From Chrysoperla carnea (Eukaryota; Arthropoda; Insecta; Neuroptera; Chrysopidae), in assembly GCF_905475395.1 (NCBI RefSeq), contig NC_058338.1, forward strand, positions 68,335,435 to 68,399,434: 64,000 nucleotides of DNA. The letters run 5' to 3'. Shown one piece after another: positions 1 through 12,115 of the stretch. The notes beneath the pieces are model-generated. The model was not told the origin of the DNA, did not search any database, and saw only the letters and a list, made by a program, of their open reading frames with translations. Each line of letters begins with the position of its first letter. The stretch's first letter is position 1. Both the position numbers and the translations under genes were made by a program.

Positions 1-1512
1 GTATCCTCGTCGTCTCTTGGAGTTTTCGGGAAATTTGTTTTATAATCAGTTCATACTCGTTACCCGAGTGTTTTTGAGGCCGCTGAACACAAATATCGCA
101 ACAGAATCGGGTATCTGGTATCTGGTACTCGACAACCGCATTCAAATCCGACTTAATGTTCAAATTTTTCGAACTTTGATAGTTTCAAGTAGATTTTCAT
201 GGAAGATTTTCAAGGAAACTCATTAGATAAATTACGATTAGAAGTAATTTTAAAAATTTTTAATTAAAAGTAACTAACTATAATCTTAAAAATGTATTAT
301 AAGGAATGTTAAAAAATAATCACAAAATTAATTTACTGCGTACCACCAGATATGTTTATTGTTTTAATTATTACCCACAATAACCATGTGACATATTATG
401 TTTCGTACCATTATGGACATTATCAGTGTTTTGGATTGACAATGTTTGATAACGTCCATAATGGTGCGAAACATATGTTACATGATTATTGTGTGTAAGA
501 AGTCGAAGAAACAAAACACTAAAAAGGGTCAAAGTTTTTTTAATTTGAACAGTAAGTCGAATTTGAATGCGGTTTTCAGCATTCGATTCGTTAAAGCATC
601 CGAAAATTTTGTGACCTAAATTGATTTATGAGAAATTAAAAATTTGCAATTTGCATAAATAATATGCATTTTGGACCTGGGTTGTCAGAGCGACTTTAAA
701 TAAACACAATAAAAAAAATAAAAAAATGCAATTTATAATTGCATTTTAAATTGACAAAATATAAATAATACTAAATTCACAATTCGGTTAATGATGATGA
801 AAATGATTCCAAACTTGTTGCTCGGAACACGAATATATCATGCCAGAATTGGTCTTCGAAGTACCTGGTGCCCAAGGCAAGCGGTCCCCAATGATCAAAT
901 AGTGTTCGGGAAATTTGTTATATAATCAATCCGAACTCGTTACCCGGGGGTTTTCGGAGTCGTTTTCGGGGTACTCCGAGCACAAAGTACCTCGGGGATC
1001 AATTCTGTCACAATATTCGTGCTCAGGGACTCCAAAAAAACCTCGGGTAACAAGTTTGGGCTGATTATATAACGAATTTCCCAAAAATCTAGGAGACGAC
1101 GGGGATACTGCTAACCATGGGCACCAGATACTTTGTAGACCAATTTTGCGTAATTCGTGTTCAGCGACCCCAAAAAACACCGAAGAACAAGTTTGGAATC
1201 ATTTTCATCAGTATTAACCGAATTGTGAATTTAGTATATTTACGGTCAATTTAAATTGCAAATATAAAATGCATATTATTTATTTATGCAAATTGCATAT
1301 TTTTAATTTCTTTTAAATCAATTTAGGTCACAAAATTTCCTGACACTGTAACGAATCGAATGCCGAAAATCGCATTAAAATTCGACTTACTGTTCAACTT
1401 TTTCGAACTGCATTGCATCGTTTCTGCGACTAAATAATCAAAACAAGAAACATCTGGTGGTATGCAGCAAAGTAATTTTGTTATTTTTTAACATTCTTTT
1501 ATTACAAATATG
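1..1512. repeat. Large imperfect palindrome (foldback element cluster) in intron 1 of transporter gene 1
   Basis: Bases about 290-880 reappear as reverse complement at about 1185-1512. Shared landmarks are the tract CCACCAGAT near 347 and 1450, ATTCGATTCGTTA near 583 and its complement near 1350, and CACAATTCGGTTAAT near 778 and its complement near 1220. The loop (880-1185) is itself palindromic and holds the module TTCGGGAAATTTGTTATATA at 905 and its inverse near 1065. A third, partial copy of that module opens the window (1-135). Such foldback structure is typical of non-autonomous DNA elements. No transposase is visible. The whole block sits in intron 1 of the partial transporter gene whose first exon is at 1861-2042. 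Confidence 0.7.
371..498. repeat. Small hairpin element nested in the left palindrome arm
   Basis: The ends TTACCCACAATAACCATGT and its near-exact inverse (ending TTATTGTGTGTAA) frame about 128 bp. An internal stem pairs GTTTCGTACCATTATGGAC with GTCCATAATGGTGCGAAAC. The matching right arm of the larger palindrome (around 1420-1460) lacks this block, so it looks like a later insertion of a MITE-like element. Confidence 0.6.
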
Positions 1513-1860
1513 TTCCACAAAGTAGAGCTCCAGACATAGTTAAAAATGTATAATTAAAATTATTACCTATACATTTAATGTAATAAAAATTTTTTTTTAA
1601 ATTGCGGAAAATCCATCAAATTTCCTTGAAAATGTCTTTTATAAATTTATATATTATTTTTTAATTTTCTTCTATCACTTAGGTAGATACTATTTAAAGA
1701 TTAATGACTAACGCCGAAGAAGGCAATTTTTGCTTATTCATTAGTTTAAAGTAAGTTATTTTATCCCACAACACCTTATTCTAATGGTCGAGTTTTTATC
1801 TTACCGATAAAAAAGTATTTGGGTTTTATGTCCCACCCTGTATAATATTTAACAACATAC

Positions 1861-2042
1861 CTGACAACAAGTGAAATTGTTACTGGCCATACAGTCATAT
1901 CTTTACTTCCAATTAAATAATCTTTAACATTTTTAGATACTTTAATAAATCCAAAATATATACCAATTACTAAACATATAAGTAACATTATAAGAAACAC
2001 TGCATAATCTGCCCAAGTAAACTCATTTTTGGGAATGTCCAT
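1861..2042 (-). CDS. Exon 1 of an SLC5 Na+-coupled transporter (gene 1, partial, continues off left edge)
   Basis: This is a 182-nt first exon from ATG at 2042 to the donor CAG|GTATGT at 1861. It encodes about 60 residues with the family start MDIPKNEFTWADY, transmembrane helix 1 with IYFGF, and the loop KVSKNVKDYLIGSKDM. It has the same length and phase as exon 1 of the four complete copies downstream. It differs from gene 3 exon 1 at five residues by hand count, and the flanking intron and 5' leader also resemble gene 3, so these two copies are recently duplicated. No exon 2 (pattern SGISFLG-PAE) lies in 1-1860, which is filled by palindromic repeats. Either intron 1 exceeds 1.86 kb or this is a solo exon. 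The start is supported by the conserved MDIPKN in genes 2, 3 and 4. Confidence 0.8.
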
Positions 2043-4040
2043 TTTTTTTACAACAATTTAAAAACATTTAAACAAAAATGTACCACAATTAGAAAGATTA
2101 TAATGAAAGTGATATATTTTCTATTTACCTACAACATATTCAGCCGGTGAATTTAATAAATTTTTCAAATTCAACTTTTAGCTTAATATTCTTATTTTAC
2201 AAAAAAATGGTAATGTCAAGCTATTGTAATTGGTATCGCCGTTCATCATAGCGTACGCGAATATAGTTCCCAGTGGGTTTCTCCGCAACTATAAAAGTTA
2301 CAAGTTTTTCGGTAGGTACGTTTGAACAGTGGATTCTTGATTTTAATTTTATACCAACCTATCTGGAATCCGGATATATATTCTTTCAAGGTATTTAAAA
2401 TGAGAATGGAAAACTTTTGTGGAATCATTTGCATTTTTTTCATCTATAATTACATTTGCGTTTATTTTTATACAAAGTGTTTATTAATTTTGAAGCAAAC
2501 CTCGTTATCAAACTGCGTAATAACGTGCCCAAGGACAATTTCAGTCTGTAATCCCACTTTTTTGACAAACATAGATTTAAAAAAAATGTAACTTCAATTT
2601 ACAAAAAAATCCAAAAGTGATCAGACTGTAACAAAAATTTCACATCCTGAAGTACCTACTGTCCAAATTTCACTCAAATCTTATATTTTCCAAAAAAAAA
2701 AAAAAAACGAGTGTAAAAATTGTTTTCCAACCTTTTTGATGTCTCCGTAGATTCTTTCCGAAACTATAGAAGCTTGAAGATTACAAATGAAGATGTAGTT
2801 TTGTGTTAGCGATTTATTCTAATTACTTACAAACCGTATTTGAGAATATTAAGAGAATGAAAACGGGACTGAAAAGAAAAATTTTATGTGGGAAGTAAAG
2901 TAAAAAATAAAATGTACGACACTTTTTCACCTGAAGATTTATTCGTTAAGTTAAATATTTACAGAAATTTACTTACGTTCAATGTTTTAAAATATAAATT
3001 TTGCAATTTTTCGGTAAGTAAGAGTAAAATAGAAATATCAACCATTAACCAAATTTTAGGAAATTATATTTTTTCATTTAATCCACTGTTAACTGTCTCG
3101 ATAAGTTTAATATTAACGTAAATTTTTACGATTTTAGAGTTCTACTTCTATATTCAAAATATTAATATGGATGTAAAGCCAAGATACAGGAAACCAATCC
3201 ATGTAAAAAAACGGAAATTTTCCAAAGAATTTGAATGCCCTATTTTTTTATAAACTGACATTTTGGGATCGCATAGAAAATGGCAACAAAAGTAAATTAA
3301 AAACGGTTTTTTAATTTTTTTTTAAATAGGCATTGTATTAAAAAAGTTTTGTAAATATTTATTTCGGGTCGATCTAGTCCAGTCCGACGCAAAAAATTGT
3401 TAAATGAGTAATTTATTGAAAAACAAAACCATTAAAAATGGTATTGTTTTTAATCGATTGTATTTCTTTGAAACAAATATATTTTAAACGAAACTTGCTG
3501 AAAATTTGGCCCTTGATAAGTCTAAGAATAGCATTTTTGCAAATATGTATATTGAGGAAATATTAGAAATAAATAAGTTTTTGTAAAAATTGATTTTTTC
3601 GTTTTTGTAAAAAGCGTTTTATTTTTTAAATTCCAAGAATCCGCCCGTTTTTATTTACGTTATTCTGTGCTTACAATTTTCTTCAATACTTGCCGTAAAA
3701 TGTGCGCTTATTACGGTCTTCGTTTATTATATATTGGTCGGAAAATTTATTGTAAAACATTGTGTAAGTATTTCCTCTTACTTATGCATAGAATATTAAA
3801 AAAAAAAACCCGTTCTGAAAACAGAATTTGATTTACATACAGGAAAAATTAGAAATTAAATTTAAAATCAAGTTTCCTGATGAAAATAATTTATTCGTTT
3901 ATGCTATAAAAATAATAATTTAATTTCGTTTTTATGTTTAATAAAAAAAAATTTTCAAATATGAATTGTGTTTTTCTGATTTATAGTTAAAAAATTAATT
4001 TGATTTATAATGATTTTTTCGATTGTTCTTCGATTGCTTT
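2043..4040. other. Intergenic DNA between transporter genes 1 and 2
   Basis: About 2 kb of AT-rich sequence with many A and T runs. I see no exon of the transporter pattern and no long frame on either strand. The first few tens of bases (2043-2110) resemble the 5' leader of gene 3. The right end (3850-4040) is the 3' flank of gene 2 and contains TTTATT at 3890-3895, a possible minus-strand AATAAA signal, though such hexamers are expected by chance here. Confidence 0.5.
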
Positions 4041-7000
4041 TTAGTTTGGACGACTTTCTTGTTCCTTTCTACTTAGATCTTTTTTCTTGTTTAACAAATT
4101 CACAGCTTCTTCCATGCATGTATTTGAATCGAATTTCTGAAAGTTACAAAATTTAATTACTTTCTGCAAGACCTTACAACTTTCTTTAAAGAAACATTGA
4201 TGCCAATAAACTGATCTTTGGCAAGACAGATTCTGGAACTCGAAGCCCAGTAAAAGTTACGAAAAATCCGAGCTTAAAGAATTTTCATAAAATGTACGTT
4301 TTTCAAATGTTACAATTTCATCTAAAGAGAGCACAAGTTCTTTTTTATGCAAGCTACTTGGAGTCCATGGAACCGAAAGAAGGAAGAATTGATAAAGGCA
4401 TTTTTTTACCCTTGCTTTAGAGTATCCTTAATATTATTGGATCGGACTGCCTTGAAATTAGGATCAATAAATCAACAATTCGAAGCTAACTACAAATTTG
4501 CAACCTTCTATTTTTTATAAATTTGGAAAAGCTCTGGAACCTAAAATTGTGTATAGCCATCAGGCAGAACTTTCCTGTTTCATTTTCTAGTTCTACGTGG
4601 CTTAAACACAAAACCCAGACTTATGGAAAATGAAATTGTTCTTAGATATTGCCTATTAATATCTAGTACCTCTTTATACTGTCGTTTATTTTCTGATGGA
4701 ATATTTTGAATAGTTTTTGGTCTCAAAAATGGTGCTAAATGTAAAGGATTCACATCTTCAATTTTATTAAAGCCAGTGAAGTAACTTATTATTAAACCAA
4801 AGATAATTGTAAATATGCCTCCAATTGCAAGGTACAGCATAAACGATATTCGATACAAGAAGAATACATTGCTGCAAAAAGAGAATTGTTATTATTTTGA
4901 TTTTGAAATGTTAAAAAATTTTTTACGTATCATCGTAGCCATCCCTTGTTGGCGGGATGCTCAAAGGCTCTGTAATATTAAATGTACACCCATCTGTGAA
5001 AACTGGTTTTATTGGATAACGGACATATCCCGAGGCTACCATTGATTGTGCGCCAAAACAAATCCAACTCATAAAGAATAGACCACTAAGACTCGCGTAA
5101 AATGCTCCCTAAAATAGAACAATTAATGGCGAATAGTAATTTTATACTCTTAAAAGGTCAAACTTAAGCTTAAGAAATATATCGTAAAAGTTCATTAATG
5201 AGTTCTTTCTTCTAAGGTAAATCAGACTCAAAAAATTGAAATTGTTTCTTGAAAAAATTGATCGTAAAACAAAGAGAGGCATCTCATAGGCTCTTTGGAT
5301 TGAATCTTGAATTGAAGGTCAGTTAACGGTCAACTTGTTTTCGTTACTGGTAAGAGAGAAGATCACTTTGAGTTTGAGAGATTTTACTTAGCTAACATTT
5401 TATTCGAAATATGAATAGATTCGGCAGAAATAGAATGTAAAAAGCGATTTATACATGAAAATGCCTTCTAAATTTGAAACTCTGTTTCGTCATGAGATAA
5501 GTTTTCGGAGTGCTCTTTTGAATGTCCCGGTGCGGTTTTTCTAAAACTTCCCTAAAAACCGAAATAAAAAGGCAAAATTTTGACAGATTTCCAAGATTAT
5601 TACTTCAAGTAAAGAAAGATCGTAATTTTATAAGGAAAATTTTTCTAATTTTAAGTGGTCTTCCATCTCTCATCTGCGAAGAGTGACCTCCATCTGTTCT
5701 TGAAAGTCAAGGTACAATGCCAGTTGCCTACGAGATGCCCCCGTTGATACATACCTACAAGCGATGTTTGAAACATTTTTCTGTATCTGATTAACCTTGG
5801 AAGCATTAAAAAGGTGGTTAAAGACTTTTGAGACATATTGTATAAATATATAGTAATATTTCCTACCTTTGCATTTGCCCATGGGAATAGAATTCCCAAA
5901 GTAAACACACCAAGCAAGGGCCCCGTAGAAATTGATCCAACAGTAACGTTTAACTACAAGCATATTAGTAAAAAATAAAAGGATAAAAATTTTTCTTCTG
6001 AAATATGCATACTTGAAATACTCCTCCTAACTTTTCTACCATAGATGCAAGTCCAATTGAAATAAATCCGATGACAAAAACGACAGTTTTTGCAATAATT
6101 TCTTCCTGTTTTGGGGTTAATTGCTTAAAAATAGGCTTAAAACAATCTTCCAATAAAACAGCTGCCAAAGAATTCAAGGCACTTGATAAAGTACTCAAAG
6201 AAGCACTGAAAACACCAGATAAAAATAATCCTGATGCACCAGGGTAATCTTTTAATGTGTCAAGAACTAGTAATGGTAAAAGTTGATCTTTTGTAGACAC
6301 AATCTGAAAATAAATTCTTTTAATGTAATATTTTTTTAATCTTAAAATGAACAGTATTTTTTACCTTTGTTGAAACAGGGTCGCAATTAAAATATGTTGC
6401 ATAAGCAACAAGTCCTCCATAAGCACATAATACCATAAAGATCGACTTTAGTATTGAAAATATCCAATATGTCCTATAAACAGGAAAACAAGAAAAGTTA
6501 CGGCTAGATACAAAGGCGAATACCAAACATTAATGAAAAGAGGCAAATACCAAACAGTATTGTATAACATTATGCGATGTTATTTATCTGTCTCTACACA
6601 TGCCTACATATACGTTGCTGTTTGGGGTTCGCTGCCATGTGCAGCCGCAGTATTAGGGTGTAAGATGATAAAAATGCCATGATATAAGAGTGAATAATAA
6701 TACCTTCGTAGTGACCTTTTTCATTGATTAGCATATTTAAAAAATATCTAAAAAATTAAGGATTGCTTGAATATTCTTCTAAAGAAAGGGCCAGGATTGA
6801 AATAGTACAATAAAAAAATAAATCATAGGTGCATACGTTTGAGCCTTTTTTAGGGTGGGTAAAGCAATATATCTTTGCATCCTCAACTGTTTAATAATTC
6901 CATCATTGATGAAAATAAATGTACCTCCAAGCACTGTAGCAGGAAATGTTAATCGTTTGGTTAAACTTAATTCCATGCTGAAAAAATTTAATGAGTATAG

Positions 7001-9844
7001 GTATCTCAATTATATTACAATTTTTACAAAAACTTTTTACAGATTTGCATCAAGAATTCATCTAAGCTCTTATTTACTGCAATTTTGTAGCGTCCCTTTC
7101 AATATATGGGTGCTAGAAATATTTTATTGGATTTTAATTGCTGTTTTTAGTTACCAAGTGAAGAAGTTACTATAAGTTTACGTCTTGACTATAACGTGAC
7201 TAATAAACAACTGGAAATCTACTGTCACTATTAATATAATCGGCAAAATTAACTCTTACTCCGGATATTCTAGCCTCTCAGTGGCTACATTACGTTCAAT
7301 TACCGTTCCCAATCCGCCAACATCCCATGTCGCTTTAATTAATACCAATAATAATGAACATATCATTAAAAATCCTTGGAGGAAATCGGTCCATACTACA
7401 GCCCGAATTCCACCCTAAAATAGATATTTTTCACAAATAGTTAGATCAATATTAAGAATAAGTAAGAAAAATCATTTTAATAATTACCACGCAAGTGTAA
7501 AAAATACAAACTGCGCAGACAATTGGGATTAAGATATTTGTATTTATTTCAGTTACTAAAACAAAAAGTATAACAATTTTTTGTATAACCATTTTAGACA
7601 CTTCGAAAGAATATAGGATGTCATATCTGATATTATAATATATTCTTATAAGTCTTATAAACTTATAAAAAAATCTTTTTTTGGAACTTGATGCCATAAA
7701 AATCCAGAAATTTAATTTTGCTGTATCATCATCCTATTTTTAACCTTCGAACTAAAAAAAGGGGTGTTATAAGTTTGACCGCCATATGTGTGTGTGTCTA
7801 TCTGTCTGTGGCATCGTAGCGCCTAAGCGGATGAACCGATTTTGATTTTTTTGGTTTCGTTTGAAAAGTAATTTAATAGAGAGTGTTCTTAGCTTAGGTT
7901 TCAAGTGCGAGTTTAGTTCCGTACTCGCAGAAACTAAAAAATTGGCGATGATCTTCGAAATTGGTTTAGTTTGGAAAAGTCTTTAAGGAAAACGATAATT
8001 TAATGAAATCAAAATTAGTATGAAATCTTCATAATATTATCCATTGAATAGAGGCATACCTACCATTCAAAAAGGGCATCATAGAAGTAAAAGATACCCA
8101 TTTGAATCGCTAAAGTATTTGCTTAACTCATTTTAGACAAAAGTAAATTCTAAGGTATAATTCTTAAACGAAAGAAATAATTAAAATATAACACTTAGAT
8201 AGGTACTTTGTTGTAGTTGAAGTGGAACAACTTACCATGATTTAGAGCCATTGCTGGTGCATATATTACAATTGGTAGCCTTAATACCTGAAAAAATTAA
8301 CGACACATATTAAGAGGCTATCAACGCATAGAAAAGGACCGTAAATCAGATTCAATTTTGTTAACATACCTGAGTGATAATGAATAAAAATGATCCAAGT
8401 CGTCGCAAAGATTTATCAAATCGTTGTTCTAAATACTGGAAATTAACAGAAATCTAATCTATTATGCACTGTGTTCATTTCAAAAGAATTGACTCTTAAT
8501 AACTGTAACACGTCGATTTAGATATCGAGGGTAAGTTCAAAAATGGTAACTAGAGAAATTTAGGTTTTACTCGTTCACTCCCAACCACCCCAACTTTGAA
8601 ATTTTAAATGGGATCTCTGCCTTGTAATACCTCATTTGAAAGGGCATACAATTTTATCTTCAACTTCGATAAAAAAAAATGAAATCGATTGATTGGTTCT
8701 TAAGATAGATGACTACCCAGAAAATGGAATTCATACCTTCCATCTTCAGTGTAGTTTATCTAAAAAACCATTTAATCGATTGCATTTTTTTGTCATGGCT
8801 GAAGAGAGAATTGTATGCCCTTTCAAATGAGGTATTACAAGGCAGGAGTGCCATTTATAATTTCAAAGTTGGGGTGGGTGGGGATGGGGGAATGAAACCT
8901 AAAATTTTTTAGGTATCATTTTTGAGCTTCCCCATTCATATCTATATCGACGTATTTTGATTCAAAACAATAAGCACACCAGGTCAAGAGTTATTAAGGA
9001 TGGATAACTTTCATCTTCTGTGTAGTCTATCTTGAGAACCAATCGATAGATTTCATTTTTTTTTTTCAATTTCTCCCTCGATACCTAAATTGACGTGTTT
9101 TCATCCAAAACATTATTCACATCATGTCAGGAGGTATTGAGGGTGGATACTTTTGAAATGAACACACTGTATAGAAGTGTACTCAACGTATATCATTTAA
9201 TACGAGAAAATGTAAATTAAACATCAAACGTCTTAAGTTAAACAAGTTTTGGGTAAAATAAAGCTCTTTGATATCACGAACCTCATAAGATGAAGTTAAT
9301 CGTAAATCCATAAAAACTGGTAAGTATATATAATTACCAATAAATCCCACCCATATGTCGTTTAATACTATGTAAAAAAATTGTATACCAAATGTATAAA
9401 CTTCAGCAGGGCCTCCCAAAAATGTTATGGCAGAGAGGTAGCTAAAAAGAAATTAAATATATTAATAAATATAATAAACTTAAAGAACAAATGAATTATA
9501 TAGAAGCCTTCTACTTTTATTTATTAGAACAGCCCGAAAAAAAGCCCGAAAAACTGCCGTAGTAACGAGATTTCGTTGCAGTTGAGTTAATAATAGACGA
9601 ATTCCAGCTAAAACTATCATAACAATTTTAATTCAAAATTTCAAAAGCAATTTTCGACTTACCCCATAACAAGTGAAATTGCCACTGGCCATATTGTCAT
9701 GTCTTCACCTCCAATTAAATAATCTTTAACATTTTTTGATACTTTAAAGAAGCCAAAATATACCCCAATTAAAAAACATATTAAGACCATTGAAAGAAAT
9801 ACTACATAATCTGGCCAAGTAAATACATTTTTTGGGATATCCAT
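4041..9844 (-). CDS. SLC5-family Na+-coupled transporter, SMCT/SMVT-like (gene 2, complete, 13 exons, 596 aa)
   Basis: Exons in transcription order: 9663-9844, 9282-9441, 8370-8435, 8236-8287, 7488-7555, 7260-7414, 6837-6977, 6365-6473, 6013-6303, 5867-5953, 4927-5108, 4670-4871, 4041-4136. All introns are GT-AG and the joined 1791 nt stay open to TAA. Recognisable SLC5 segments are FLGGPAEVYTFG (residues about 70), GGIRAVVWTDFLQ (about 177), ATYFNCDP (about 300), DQLLPLL then FSASLSTLSSALNSLAAVLLED (TM8, about 317-364), GPLLGVFTLGILFPWANAK (about 419-437) and the glycosylation site NIT (about 481). Length matches vertebrate SMCT (about 610). The family uses the Na+ gradient to import short-chain monocarboxylates, vitamins or related solutes; the substrate here is unknown. 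In the TM8 stretch expected to hold the Na2 ligands it reads ST where the paralogues read SS. An in-frame upstream ATG at 9856 would add MLNK, but MDIPKN is the conserved start. Confidence 0.92.
7738..7990 (+). repeat. Dispersed repeat family B copy in gene 2 intron 4
   Basis: The unit starts near GGGGTGTTATAAGTTTGACC, passes through a TGTG/CTGT microsatellite and the core GGCATCGTAGCGCCTAAGCG, then ATGAACCGATTTTGATTTTT, GAGTGTTCTTAGCT and GCGATGATCTTC. The same string order recurs near 34093, 38640 (inverted), 39005, 39660 and 56010 (inverted). From memory, very similar sequence is common in Lepidoptera and Hemiptera genomes. No coding content. Confidence 0.7.
8466..9172. mobile_element. Foldback (palindromic) DNA element in gene 2 intron 2
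   Basis: The terminal inverted repeat is TACAGTGTGTTCATTTCAAA (right end, read inward), with a slightly decayed left end at 8466. Most of the interior is also inverted: ACACGTCGATTTAGATATCG near 8509 faces its complement near 9080, and TAATACCTCATTTGAAAGGG near 8626 faces its complement near 8825. The element fills most of intron 2 and would extrude as a long hairpin. No transposase. Confidence 0.7.
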
Positions 9845-11187
9845 TTTATTTAACAATTCAAATTGTGCATTACTTTTAAACTGAGTGTTAATTTGTTCAC
9901 ACGAGTTCGCTTTACCAAAGATCTTACTTTTTCGAGGTTGTGAATTGATCTGTTTGTCTACAAATAGTATTTAAGATTAGTTTCATTAGTATTAGAATAG
10001 ATTAGTTTCATCATTAGAATTATTATCCGAGGTATATTAAATTACTAAATAATCAATTTTTTTTATGACCTGCATGTATAGAATACATCGCGTGATGTGT
10101 TAAACTATCTTCGGACGTTAAAATTAGTATTCAACTCATCGAATATTTTCGAACATTTTAAGATATTTATTTGCATTAACTATCAAAAATATTTGGTCAA
10201 GTAACCGTTGATGAAGAAGATTCTAATCCAATTAACAGCAAAAAAATATTTGTTTTGTCTCTATAAATCCCCTGTCCTATCCTTTGCCATTGATTGGTAC
10301 CGTCACCAAAATCTTGTTTCTCCATTTTTTTTTTAGTCTCCTTAATTCACCGTAGTGCCTTTTCACAAATATTGATCCTTTTCATTTCAAAGTCCCTACA
10401 ATAACCAATGACGATCTAAATTCTATAAATTCAAGTTGTGGGCCTGTTATCTGAACCGCAGGTTCGGCACTCCAAACATGGATTATGGATAATTTCGACT
10501 GCGTTCTCTTTCAAATTTTAATAAACATCCTTTAAAAATGCGATTTCTAAATAAAATGTAGCTCTTATTTATAAGCTTTGGAGAATTTCTGTACACAAAA
10601 ACTACGTCGACTCGAAGTTATATTTTAGTGTGAAAAAGGGGTAAATATAAAGAAACAGGCATTGAGCAAATTTGTACATTAAGTCAAATTTTCAAGTGAG
10701 AATAGTGAATCCAAAAATTATAGGAATTGTCTCAAAAAATTATACTTCTTCTAAAGCAGTTTCTTATCGTTTTGTATATGATTTACCTATTTGAAAACAA
10801 AGTGGTCAAAACTGAAAAGATGCATTATTTATTTATAGAGGTAAAAATAATAAAGGTATTATTTCGTGACAAAAAATAAATAAAATTCAAGTTTTATTTA
10901 TTATATAGACGAATTGTCGTAGAACGAGTAAATGGTAGATAAAAAATTGTCACGTTTGGCTTGGTATTACACAAGGCTGGAACGTGTTAATTTTTTATAA
11001 ACAATTGTTATTTCCAACTTGTAATTTGTTGCATAAATAAAAATCCATCAAAAAAAAGACCAAATTTACGTAATAAAAGGAAGTTTAAGGAAATCACTTT
11101 TTCATTTAAAAAAAAATTAAATAAAAAAAATTTTTAAAGATTCAATTTTATTGAAATATAAAATAAAAAATACAAAATTATGAAAAA

Positions 11188-11430
11188 CAAGTGAAAATAA
11201 ACAATTGACTGAACTAATTGCTGAAATACCTTGTATGAAAAATGTTGAATATGAGTGCTTGTATTATTTTTAATAAATTAGATAAATTGAAAAGACTAAC
11301 AAATATATAATACTTATGTACTTTTCGAAAATTTTAAAACTTTTCGAAGAATTTAAAAAAAAAACTAAATTTTGTTTTCGTTTTTCGAAAAAATTTTTCA
11401 TGAGGCTCACTAGTTGAAACTACCTGCAAA
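11188..11430 (+). repeat. Remnant of interspersed repeat family A (short subfamily)
   Basis: It starts with the family A head (ACAAGTG..CAATTGACTGA..TTG) and continues with GAGTGCTTG, ATAAATTAGA and CTAGTTGAAACTACCT. The same order is seen at 35944-36175, so these two form a subfamily distinct from the longer copies near 22.0, 23.5, 53.7 and 54.6 kb. Confidence 0.55.
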
Positions 11431-11872
11431 TTTTCAATGATGAAAGCATGTATTTGGTTTATATGTATGTACCGTGCAATAAACCAAAACTTTTCTACAA
11501 TACTTAAGGTTTATAATCACCTTAATAGATAGAGTGATTAAAGAGAAATGTTCATGCATAAAATAGTAGGGAAACTTTGATAATTTTATAGGTTAAACGA
11601 AATTGTGAACAAAACGAGGATAGTGACGGCATATAAAGTGAAGGTTGGTTTATTGCACGTTATATACAAAAACCAAATATATGCTTTGTAGTCAAGTTAT
11701 GAGCAATTTTTGGCTTTACAATACCACGCAACTACAAAAATATATAATATATTGTGTGCAAGTGATGCTTATAAATTTGATAATATAGATATTGCTCTTC
11801 AATCATCAATACTCCAACTATTCAAATGCCTTCACTTTATATTATATTAATCTTTGTATTAAAAATTGCAGT

Positions 11873-11912
11873 TGCTTGCCAAGCAAAACGGGTAGTTCAC
11901 AGCTAGTTTTCT
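11873..11912 (+). repeat. Helitron-like 3' terminus (remnant)
   Basis: The string GCAAAACGGGTAGTTCACAG followed by CTAGT closely matches the end of the unit at 25842-26214 (GCAAAGCGGGTAGTTCCCAG then CTAG). A short stem (GCGGG/CCC-GC) just before CTAG is the hallmark of Helitron 3' ends. No matching body was recognised here. Confidence 0.4.
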
Positions 11913-12115
11913 TTGATTTTAACACCTCACCATATTTTCAGAACATTGGAAATTGCATTGCATTAAAAATCTCCAAATAGAAAGAGATAGAGGACATTTT
12001 TTAAATTAAAAAATCAGTCTGTATAAACAGTCTGTAAATGGAAAATTTGGTATAAGATATTTTGACTACATATATAGTTTACCAGAAATCAACACAAATC
12101 TATTTTTTCTTTCGT

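Larger units (their letters stand above)
9845..12115. other. Intergenic DNA between transporter genes 2 and 3, with repeat remnants
   Basis: About 2.3 kb without a supportable gene. It holds a decayed copy of repeat family A from 11188 (ACAAGTGAAAATAAACAATT) to about 11430, and a Helitron-like 3' end at 11873-11912. The segment next to 12116 is the 3' flank of gene 3. Confidence 0.5.

Noticed and set aside
9845-9856. Upstream in-frame ATG (MLNK) as the gene 2 start
   Set aside because: All other copies start at or align to MDIPKN; the four extra codons are not conserved.
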